DNA from: JBLHKE01 sp047619485
Lineage (GTDB): Bacteria; Verrucomicrobiota; Verrucomicrobiia; Verrucomicrobiales; DEV007
Assembly: GCA_047619485.1 (NCBI GenBank)
Contig: JBLHKE010000573.1
Location: 1-5,266, forward strand
Direction: 5' to 3'
DNA length: 5,266 nucleotides
Shown: one piece after another, positions 1-4,709 of the stretch
Layout: each line of letters begins with the position of its first letter
Position numbering within the stretch: the first letter of the stretch is position 1
Notes under the pieces: generated by a model
What the model saw: only the letters and a program-made list of their open reading frames with translations
The model's database searches: none
What the model was told of the DNA's origin: nothing
Position numbers and translations under genes: made by a program

Positions 1-41
1 AAGCTTCTGCTGTGCCATGCGTTTTTCGGCGATGGTGCGCC

Positions 42-86
42 TTAGCTACGTGCCATTTCGTCCTGATCCGAATGGCACGTAGTTAA
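42..86. repeat. Long inverted repeat, 16-bp stem
   Basis: Positions 42-57 pair with 71-86. Arms are TTAGCTACGTGCCATT and AATGGCACGTAGTTAA, with a single G/T mismatch that would be a wobble pair in plus-strand RNA and a 13-nt loop. A smaller GGCACT/AGTGCC hairpin follows at 88-105. There is no T-tract, so it is not a typical rho-independent terminator. The near-perfect stem is directly visible; its role is unknown. Confidence 0.75.
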
Positions 87-165
87 CGGCACTCTCCCAA
101 GTGCCAGCCTGTTGAATTTCTTTGGATTGGGATGGCATCCGGCATCGGTCGATGTCGTCGCGGTA

Positions 166-187
166 GAACGAACGCCTCCGTTCGTTC
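166..187. repeat. GAACGAACG palindrome, copy 1
   Basis: A perfect 9-bp stem GAACGAACG/CGTTCGTTC with the 4-nt loop CCTC. The same hairpin occurs in reverse orientation at 384-404. The shared stretch extends to a preceding GTA, giving two mirror-image copies that bound about 240 bp. Confidence 0.75.
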
Positions 188-343
188 GGATCGAGCGGAG
201 CGATGATCCGCAAGCGTCCTTGTGCGCGATCGCCGCAACGTTCCATCAGTTCGAACCCTCTCCCGCTTGCAGGCTCCCCAGGCAAAGTGCGTCGTTCGGG
301 GTGATCGTTTTCTGTTGGCTGCTACTCGCGTGGATTGCAGGCG

Positions 344-382
344 GGGAAATCTTGCCCCCTTCCTGCGGGGCCGTGATTTCCC
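344..382. repeat. Nested hairpin GGGAAATC...GATTTCCC
   Basis: The outer 8-bp stem is perfect (344-351 with 375-382). Inside it lies a second stem GCCCC/GGGGC (354-358 with 367-371). It directly abuts the next palindrome at 384-404, so two strong hairpins stand back to back. No T-tract follows on either strand. Confidence 0.65.
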
Positions 383-383
383 A

Positions 384-404
384 GAACGAACGAGGCGTTC
401 GTTC
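384..404. repeat. GAACGAACG palindrome, copy 2 (inverted)
   Basis: A 9-bp stem GAACGAACG/CGTTCGTTC with loop AGG, extendable by one A-T pair on each side. It is the reverse complement of the copy at 166-187 except for one missing loop base. The right arm overlaps the stop codon of the possible minus-strand gene ending at 404. Confidence 0.75.
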
Positions 405-814
405 TACGTTCCGGCTCCAGCAGTCTTGTCCGATGCGCTGCTAGAATGATTGGCCGTAGTTGGTCGATGGGCTAGGTCGTAGTTGCACTGAGGGTGTGGA
501 AGCGGCAACGCTTGGGGTGTCGAGTAGGTGGCCGAGATGCTTTGGCTGTAGGCTTTTGGAGGGGGATTGGGGTGGCTGGTCGGGGTGTCGAGCGACGCGT
601 CGTAGTGCCCGCAGGGCGAACTTCGTTTGTCGTCGGAATCGTAGTTGCTGCCGTGTTCGCTGGCCATGGCGTATACGTAGTTGCAGGCGGCGGCGTAGAG
701 GTAGGTCGCCATCGTTGATGTGCGGGCGTGCGTTTTTTGAGCGGGAGCGGCTTGCCGTGCGAGACTTTTTCCCATCGACCGACTGAGGCTAGCTGGTTGC
801 GTTGTCTCTGTCAC
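404..814 (-). CDS. Possible small Tyr/Ser/Pro-rich hypothetical protein
   Basis: An open frame of 136 codons with a GTG start, beginning 23 bp downstream of the kdsD stop on the same strand; ATG starts lie further in at codons 14 and 35. I do not recognise the product. It has no signal peptide, no transmembrane segment and no obvious fold. The composition is odd: rich in Ala, Ser, Pro, Thr, Tyr and Asn, with recurring [CSG][NH]Y motifs (CNYVY, SNYDS, HYDAS, CNYDL) that come from a repeated GCAACTACG sequence. In favour of coding, the middle codons strongly prefer C or G at the third position, as in kdsD. Against it, there is no Shine-Dalgarno, the composition is unusual and the end runs into a hairpin repeat. 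It may be a real lineage-specific protein, a decayed gene or a chance frame. Confidence 0.3.
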   Translation of the reverse strand: MTETTQPASLSRSMGKSLARQAAPAQKTHARTSTMATYLYAAACNYVYAMASEHGSNYDSDDKRSSPCGHYDASLDTPTSHPNPPPKAYSQSISATYSTPQALPLPHPQCNYDLAHRPTTANHSSSASDKTAGAGT

Positions 815-837
815 GGGAATTTGGTCGGCTAGATATA

Positions 838-1839
838 TCAGACGATCTTCAGGCGGGTGAAGTCTTGGGTATCGACCAGTCCGACTGGGTGGCCGTTCTC
901 GTCTAGGACGACTAGGTCGTCGACGCGGTGTTGGCTAAGGACGTTGAGGGCTTCTGCTGCGAGTTTGTCGGCGGTGATCGACACCGGGTTCGGCGTCATG
1001 TAGTTGCTGACGGTCTTGGTGGCGATGTCAGGGTCGGCCTGGAAAGCCCGGGCGAAGTCGCCCTGGGTGAAGATCCCGGCAAGGGTGCCGTCTCCGGGGT
1101 TGGTGACGACGGTGGCTCCGCAGCGCGCGGTGGTCATGCGCTGGATCGCGAGCATCACCAGATCATCCGGGTGGACGATGGCTAGCTGATCCTCTTTGCG
1201 CATGATGTCGGAGACGCGGGTGAGCAGGTGCTTTCCTAGGCTGCCGCCGGGGTGGAGTTTTGCGAAGTCATCACGTTGGAATCCGCGTGCTTCGAGGAGC
1301 ACCATCGCGAGGGCATCGCCTAACACTAGCATCACGGTCGAGCTGGAGGTCGGGGCGAGATTGTGCGGGCAGGCCTCGCGCTCGACGTGGGTGTCGAGGT
1401 GGATGTCCGAGTTGCGCGCTAGTGATGAGTCGCTGGCACCGGTGATGGCGATGAGCTTGTCAGCGGCGCGGCGTAGGTGGGGGAGCAGGCGCAGCAGCTC
1501 CTCGGTCTCGCCGCTGTAGCTAAGGGCGATGACGGTGTCGCCCGCGTTGACGATCCCGAGGTCGCCGTGCAGCGCGTTCTGGGAATTGAGCACGACGCAG
1601 GTGGCGCCGGTGCTGTTGAGGGTCGCGCAGATCTTGTGGCCGATGTTGTGCGACTTGCCGATGCCGACGATGACGATCTTGTGCCCGTCCTCGACCGTCG
1701 ACTTGAGGAGATCGATGGCTGCGGTGAAGTCATCCCCGATCGAGGAGAGCAGCCGCTTGAGTTCGTCGATCTCGATCGAGATGACACGCTTGGCTTTTTC
1801 TAGGTAGTCCATATCGAAGCGCTGCAGTGAGGGGAGCAT
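838..1839 (-). CDS. kdsD: D-arabinose-5-phosphate isomerase, KdsD/KpsF/GutQ family
   Basis: A cytoplasmic enzyme that interconverts D-ribulose 5-phosphate and D-arabinose 5-phosphate, the first step towards KDO for the lipopolysaccharide inner core. The 333-residue product has the family layout: a SIS domain (about 40-180) with GIGKS at 59-63, HGDLG at 91-95, SYSGETEE at 107-114, EACPHNLAPTSS at 155-166 and HPGGSLG at 196-202, then two CBS domains (about 205-267 and 275-333, the second opening with YMTPNPVSI). K62, E114, E155 and H196 align with the catalytic residues known in E. coli KdsD (K59, E111, E152, H193). Length matches the family (about 320-330). The segment before HGDLG reads NSQNAL instead of the more usual HPxEA type. 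The first ATG lies inside an intergenic repeat copy and has no Shine-Dalgarno; an ATG at 1812 (codon 10, MDYLEKAKRV) is a credible alternative start. kdsC or kdsA are not adjacent. The GutQ paralogue cannot be excluded by sequence alone. Confidence 0.93.
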   Translation of the reverse strand: MLPSLQRFDMDYLEKAKRVISIEIDELKRLLSSIGDDFTAAIDLLKSTVEDGHKIVIVGIGKSHNIGHKICATLNSTGATCVVLNSQNALHGDLGIVNAGDTVIALSYSGETEELLRLLPHLRRAADKLIAITGASDSSLARNSDIHLDTHVEREACPHNLAPTSSSTVMLVLGDALAMVLLEARGFQRDDFAKLHPGGSLGKHLLTRVSDIMRKEDQLAIVHPDDLVMLAIQRMTTARCGATVVTNPGDGTLAGIFTQGDFARAFQADPDIATKTVSNYMTPNPVSITADKLAAEALNVLSQHRVDDLVVLDENGHPVGLVDTQDFTRLKIV

Positions 1840-1864
1840 GGAGTTGCATTCCGTGGGCTGCAGC
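1833..1864 (+). repeat. Intergenic repeat family 1, copy A
   Basis: It matches the reverse complement of copy B (1949-1980) at 26 of 32 positions and also resembles copy C at 3475. The core GGAGTTGCATTCCGTGG forms a short stem around TTGCA, with wobble pairs where it differs from copy B. The complement of positions 1837-1839 (CAT) is the first possible kdsD start codon; in copy B the same triplet is CAC. Confidence 0.65.
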
Positions 1865-1948
1865 GGTGTGTCTCTAACGTTCTCAATGGTTTAGATGGAC
1901 GCTAGAGCTTTTGGGGGTGTTCTTTAGGAGAGGGCTGATGGTGTTGGC

Positions 1949-1980
1949 GCTGCGATCCACGGAGTGCAACTCCGTGCTAC
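1949..1980 (-). repeat. Intergenic repeat family 1, copy B (inverted relative to A)
   Basis: It carries a clean hairpin CACGGAG/CTCCGTG (1959-1965 with 1971-1977, 5-nt loop) beginning 17 bp beyond the sulfatase stop codon. It faces copy A, so the two copies form an inverted pair across the sulfatase-kdsD gap. With no T-tract it is not a canonical terminator, though it could stall polymerase or protect the 3' end of the sulfatase mRNA (inference). Confidence 0.65.
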
Positions 1981-1997
1981 GTCGGCTTTGCCGCCGG

Positions 1998-3422
1998 CTA
2001 TTGTCCAACTAGCTCTGGGTAGACGCTGGTGAGGTCGAGTTTGTCGCCATTTTCTTTCTGGAGTTCCAAGAAGGTGGCGAAGAGTGCTTTCATCCTCTGT
2101 TTCGAATCTGGTTTATCGGCGAGGTCGGTCATCTCCTCGGGGTCTTTATCGAGGTTGAAGAGAAGAGCCTTCTTGATCTTCGGGTAGAGGATGAGTTTGT
2201 GGCCGTTCTCAATGACGCAGCGTTGGACGTTCACGTAGGAGCCGGAGATCGCTTTGAGGTGCCCCTCTTCCTCCCCTTTGATGACGCCCATGATGTCGTG
2301 GAACTGGACGTGCTCAGGTCTCTCCGCATCGGCGAGTGCCAGCGAGGTTGCCATGACGTCTTGCATGTAGATCGGGGCTGCGTTTCTCTTGCCGGCGGGG
2401 ATGCCCGGGCCGACTGCGATGAAGGGGACGCGCATGCTGTGGTCGAAGAGCGACTGTTTGCCGATGAGCCCGTGGTGGCCGACGCTGAGGCCGTGGTCGG
2501 CGCCGAAGAAGATGTAGGTGTTGTCCGCCTGACCGGTCTTCTCGAGGTGGTCGAGGATGCGGCCGATCTGCTCGTCCATGTGGGTGATGATCGCGTAGTA
2601 TTCGCGCCGGTTGACTTGGACGGAGTGCTTGGTGCGTGGGAAGGGGGCGAGTTTTTCATCGCGGAGTTTCGCGCTGCAGCCGATGGCGTCTTTCCACGGA
2701 TACTCGGGTAGGAAGCTCGGTGGCATCTTGATTTTCTCGGCGGGATACATGTCGACGAACTTCTTCGGAGCCTGGCGCGGGTCGTGTGGGGCGTTGAAGG
2801 CGATGTACATGAAGAACGGGTTCTCGCTACCTTTGGCCATGTCGAGGTAGTTGGTCGCGTCATCGGCGACGACCTCGGACCAGTGCTTGCCGCCCTTCCA
2901 GAACCCGCCAAATTTTGGGTCGCTGGGATCCCACGGGTCGGGCTGGCCATCGATCGGGCGGTTGTAGCCTTCCTTGGTTTGGTTGGGCATGCCGCCGCGG
3001 ACGTTGCGCGAGTATTTGAATAGCTTGTCGTTCTGCGCTTGGACGTGCCACTTGCCAGTGAAGTAGGTGTCGTAGCCTGCCTTCTCCATGAGCTGCGGCC
3101 AGAACTGGCCGTCTAGGTCTTTCTTCATGGTCTTGGCGCCGGCCTCGGCGTGCCAGATGTACTTGCCAGTAACCATCATGGTGCGGCTGGCGACGCAGAT
3201 GGCACCATTCCACCCGCCCATGTTGTAGGTGTGGGTCATGGTGGTGCCTCGCTTTACAAGGCGATCGAGGTTGGGCGTCTTGATTTCGTCGTTGTTCAGC
3301 GAGCCGATGGTTTTGTAGCACTGGTCGTCGGCGAAGATGAAGAGGACGTTGGGCTTCTGATCGGCTGCGATCGCACTGGTCGACGCGAGGGCGAGAGCGA
3401 GGAGTGTTCTGAGGAAGTGCAT
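1998..3422 (-). CDS. Secreted sulfatase (arylsulfatase/alkaline phosphatase superfamily)
   Basis: A hydrolase predicted to remove sulfate esters, probably from sulfated polysaccharides, outside the cytoplasm. The 474-residue protein starts with a Sec signal peptide (MHFLRTLLALALASTSAIA, cleavage likely after A19; no twin arginine). The mature part opens with KPNVLFIFADDQ, giving metal ligands D32 and D33. The sulfatase signature C76-V-A-S-R80 followed by TMMVTG supplies the cysteine that must be oxidised to formylglycine; it is the CxAxR variant, not CxPxR. GKWH at 123-126, APHDP at 211-215, GADHG at 307-311 (second metal pair D309/H310) and GKQSLFDHSMRVP at 321-333 complete the active-site set. 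The C-terminal LFNLDKDPEEMTDLA is typical of the family's small domain. The frame stays open upstream to an ATG at 3653, but that ATG lies in a palindromic element and the extension would bury the signal peptide, so 3422 is the better start. Substrate and sulfatase subfamily are not decided; no maturase or glycosidase is adjacent. Confidence 0.93.
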   Translation of the reverse strand: MHFLRTLLALALASTSAIAADQKPNVLFIFADDQCYKTIGSLNNDEIKTPNLDRLVKRGTTMTHTYNMGGWNGAICVASRTMMVTGKYIWHAEAGAKTMKKDLDGQFWPQLMEKAGYDTYFTGKWHVQAQNDKLFKYSRNVRGGMPNQTKEGYNRPIDGQPDPWDPSDPKFGGFWKGGKHWSEVVADDATNYLDMAKGSENPFFMYIAFNAPHDPRQAPKKFVDMYPAEKIKMPPSFLPEYPWKDAIGCSAKLRDEKLAPFPRTKHSVQVNRREYYAIITHMDEQIGRILDHLEKTGQADNTYIFFGADHGLSVGHHGLIGKQSLFDHSMRVPFIAVGPGIPAGKRNAAPIYMQDVMATSLALADAERPEHVQFHDIMGVIKGEEEGHLKAISGSYVNVQRCVIENGHKLILYPKIKKALLFNLDKDPEEMTDLADKPDSKQRMKALFATFLELQKENGDKLDLTSVYPELVGQ

Positions 3423-3473
3423 GAGTGAGATATTGGCGGGGGAATGCCGCAGGGACAAGCTCGGACTTTGCTG

Positions 3474-3498
3474 CGTAGCACAGAGTTGTGCTACGTGG
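3474..3498 (+). repeat. Intergenic repeat family 1, copy C / perfect hairpin
   Basis: CGTAGCACA (3474-3482) pairs perfectly with TGTGCTACG (3487-3495) around GAGT. The 24 bases from 3475 match the reverse complement of copy B at 20 positions, so it is a diverged third member of the family, here 52 bp upstream of the sulfatase start. Its stem differs from that of copy B: the outer bases now pair, giving a longer hairpin. Confidence 0.6.
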
Positions 3499-3601
3499 GA
3501 TGCCGCTGCGGCTCGACGATCTGCTCTGCTTCTGGAGGCTTCAGTCTCGCTGGAAACTGAGCGGGCGAGCCGTGTTGGAGGCTCGGCGGAATGGCACCAG
3601 T

Positions 3602-3768
3602 TTAAGAGCCTGTCGGGCTTACCCGATCCGGCAAGAATCATTTTATAATTCACCCCGATCGGCCGGTTGAATCGTCATTGAATCCATTCAAATCCTCCCC
3701 AGCAAGCGGATCTGGATCAGAATTCCAAAACGTTTTGCTCGAATCCTCTAAGCCCGACAGGCTCTTAA
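3602..3768. mobile_element. MITE-like palindromic element, 167 bp
   Basis: The ends are a perfect 20-bp inverted repeat, TTAAGAGCCTGTCGGGCTTA at 3602-3621 and its complement at 3749-3768. The similarity continues inward with small gaps to the AATTC/GAATT boundary (left arm to about 3651, right arm from about 3720) and more weakly beyond, so nearly the whole element folds on itself. It encodes no transposase. Each end begins with TTAA, which could be a duplicated 4-bp target outside a 16-bp terminal repeat. A longer direct repeat GCTCGGCG also flanks it (3581-3588 and 3773-3780) but is placed asymmetrically. Classing it as a non-autonomous transposable element is inference; the inverted repeat itself is directly visible. 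Confidence 0.6.
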
Positions 3769-4063
3769 CGACGCTCGGCGACGGAGTTGAGCCCATTTTT
3801 CAGTGCGAAGCTGTAGGTCTTGGGCGCCAGTAGTCGGTCAGACGTAGCTTCGATTTCAAAATCGAAGCTCATCGTGCTCAAACTTCGTGCTTAGGCACTG
3901 CTCTTCGATTTTGAAATCGAAGTTACGTCATCGCCTGCGGCGACTGCAGGTTCCGACGGGCTCCCGGCTCCGGTGCTTGAACAGCTACTTGCTTCAAAAC
4001 CTCCGGTATATTTGCCCGACGAAAGCCTAGAGCTGGACTTAGACTAGTGCGATTCAGGCTAGA
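3769..4063. other. Non-coding gap between the tat genes and the sulfatase
   Basis: No plausible gene is seen on either strand. The stretch holds the twin-palindrome structure at 3841-3929 and, close to the end of the second tat gene, a cluster of four CTAG sites (4027, 4044, 4059 and 4064) including the direct repeat AGACTAG (4041 and 4061). GCCTAG at 4025 and CTAGGC at 4064 could pair over a long loop, but no T-rich terminator is present. Confidence 0.5.
3841..3929. repeat. Inverted pair of 20-bp palindromes
   Basis: CTTCGATTTCAAAATCGAAG at 3848-3867 is a 9+2+9 palindrome. Its reverse complement lies at 3903-3922. The pairing extends outward over GACGTA/TACGTC to 27-bp arms (3841-3867 with 3903-3929) with one G/T position, around a 35-nt centre. 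It can therefore fold as one long hairpin or as two short ones. Palindrome centres are 55 bp apart. It may be a repeat element or a pair of operator-like sites; no regulator is encoded nearby. Confidence 0.7.
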
Positions 4064-4348
4064 CTAGGCGTTTTTTTCTTCCTTCTTCTCGTCGCTGCCG
4101 GCGGCGGCGACCTTCGAGGGAGCTTCTTTGGGATCGACGACATCTCGATCCCAATCACGCTCGGCATCATCCGCAGCACCTTTGAGCTCGCGATCGAAGT
4201 CTTCTTTTGCCTTTTTGAATTCGCCAGCGCTCTTGCCGAGACCCTTGGCGAGTTCCGGGAGCTTCTTGGCGCCGAACAACAATAGGACGATCAGGAAGAC
4301 GAGTAACATCTCCTGACCACCGAGCGCGAATGCGAGTTGGGTTGCCAT
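4064..4348 (-). CDS. tatA: Sec-independent translocase subunit TatA-like, copy 2 (long acidic tail)
   Basis: A 94-residue inner-membrane protein of the TatA/E family, which oligomerises with TatBC to pass folded twin-arginine substrates. It has a short N-terminus with GGQE (10-13), one transmembrane helix (about 14-25), the FGAKKLPELAKGLGKSAGEFKKA hinge plus amphipathic helix in two parts (FGAKKLPELA, 25-34; KGLGKSAGEFKKA, 35-47), and a charged tail (about 48-94) full of D, E and K. The FGxxKLPEL hinge favours TatA/E over TatB. It follows the first tat gene after 26 bp on the same strand, so the two are very likely co-transcribed. Over 41 core residues the two proteins differ at one position (I20 against L). 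No clear Shine-Dalgarno precedes the ATG. No tatC or tatB is in the window. Confidence 0.9.
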   Translation of the reverse strand: MATQLAFALGGQEMLLVFLIVLLLFGAKKLPELAKGLGKSAGEFKKAKEDFDRELKGAADDAERDWDRDVVDPKEAPSKVAAAGSDEKKEEKNA

Positions 4349-4374
4349 AATCTGAGTAGGTTTCTAGGCCTGAT

Positions 4375-4584
4375 CTAGCTTTTGATATCGGTGTCGTCGG
4401 CAGCTGCCTTGAGTTCGCTCTCGAACTCGTGGCGCGCTTTCTTGAATTCTCCAGCGCTCTTTCCGAGGCCTTTGGCGAGTTCAGGTAGCTTTTTAGCACC
4501 GAAAAGGAGTAGGACGAGCAGGAAGACTAGGAGCATCTCCTGGCCGCCGAGCGCGAAGGAAAAAAAGGTAGGAATCGTGTTCAT
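4375..4584 (-). CDS. tatA: Sec-independent translocase subunit TatA/TatE-like, copy 1 (short)
   Basis: A 69-residue member of the same family and first in the pair. An N-terminal segment (MNTIPTFFSFALGGQE, 1-16) precedes one transmembrane helix (about 17-28), then the FGAKKLPEL hinge (28-36), the amphipathic helix (about 37-50) and a short tail ending at DIKS. It lacks the long acidic tail of its neighbour. The length is at the short end for TatA and close to E. coli TatE (67). The start ATG lies only 9 bases beyond a possible -10 box, with no Shine-Dalgarno, so the mRNA may be nearly leaderless (inference). Near-identical protein cores with many silent DNA differences indicate an old, selected duplication. 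Confidence 0.88.
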   Translation of the reverse strand: MNTIPTFFSFALGGQEMLLVFLLVLLLFGAKKLPELAKGLGKSAGEFKKARHEFESELKAAADDTDIKS

Positions 4585-4593
4585 GGTAACAAT

Positions 4594-4621
4594 ATTCTAA
4601 GGGGTGGCAGGGTGTTTGCAA
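4594..4621 (-). promoter_or_regulatory. Candidate sigma-70-type promoter for the tat pair
   Basis: Read on the minus strand, TTGCAA (4616-4621) and TAGAAT (4594-4599) are spaced 16 bp apart, close to a vegetative promoter. The -10 box ends 9 bases before the tat ATG, so initiation would fall within about 3 bases of the start codon. The -35 box overlaps a small palindrome TTTGCA-A-TGCAAA (4615-4627) that could be an operator. The boxes are seen; activity is inferred. Confidence 0.4.
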
Positions 4622-4667
4622 TGCAAAGTTTGGCGGTGGAGGGGGCTTTCTGGGCGGTGGGAACGGC

Positions 4668-4696
4668 TTGATAAACCTGGTGGTTGCGGCGATTTA
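4668..4696 (+). promoter_or_regulatory. Weak candidate promoter for hrpB
   Basis: TTGATA (4668-4673) is a good -35 box; 17 bp later GATTTA (4691-4696) is a poor -10 box. This would give a leader of only a few bases before the ATG at 4710. No other boxes stand out in the 125-bp divergent gap. Confidence 0.2.
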
Positions 4697-4709
4697 GCTG
4701 GTCTTTGTT

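Larger units (their letters stand above)
1..403. other. Hairpin-rich region without a convincing gene
   Basis: No open frame here looks like a real protein on either strand; the short frames present run through the hairpins and have no recognisable domain. What the stretch holds is secondary structure: stems at 42-57/71-86, 88-93/100-105, 166-174/179-187, 344-351/375-382 and 384-392/396-404. It lies downstream of the minus-strand kdsD and the possible small gene at 404-814. None of the hairpins is followed by a run of T, so none is a standard intrinsic terminator. Repeat-derived or degraded mobile DNA is the most likely explanation, but that is inference. Confidence 0.5.

Noticed and set aside
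1..45. Plus-strand frame entering from the left edge and closing at TAG 43-45, or a minus-strand start at 18 reading MAQQKL
   Set aside because: Only 14 and 6 codons are visible respectively; neither can be assigned or told apart from chance.
46..285. Minus-strand 79-codon frame
   Set aside because: It ends within the 42-86 stem and crosses the 166-187 hairpin; no protein features support it.
112..444. Plus-strand 110-codon frame
   Set aside because: It runs through three hairpins, has no recognisable domain and no family-like pattern; likely chance in repeat-rich DNA.
460..786. Plus-strand Arg/Cys/Trp-rich frame
   Set aside because: Its composition is typical of the antisense of GC-rich DNA; it opposes the better, still uncertain, minus-strand frame.
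1954..1993. Hairpins after the sulfatase stop as an intrinsic terminator
   Set aside because: The CACGGAG/CTCCGTG and CGGC/GCCG stems are real, but no T-tract follows on the minus strand and the larger one belongs to a repeat family.
2199..2711. 170-codon plus-strand frame opposite the sulfatase
   Set aside because: It is the antisense shadow of a clearly conserved sulfatase; Val/Asp-rich composition mirrors its codons.
3581..3780. GCTCGGCG direct repeats as target-site duplication of the palindromic element
   Set aside because: They lie 13 and 4 bp from the inverted repeat ends, which is asymmetric; GC-rich 8-mers recur by chance, and TTAA fits better.
3841..3929. CRISPR-like array
   Set aside because: There are only two repeats, in opposite orientation, with one 35-nt interval; no array and no cas genes.
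4071..4090. T-rich run resembling a terminator tail
   Set aside because: It is the complement of the Lys/Glu codons at the end of the second tat protein and has no adjoining stem.
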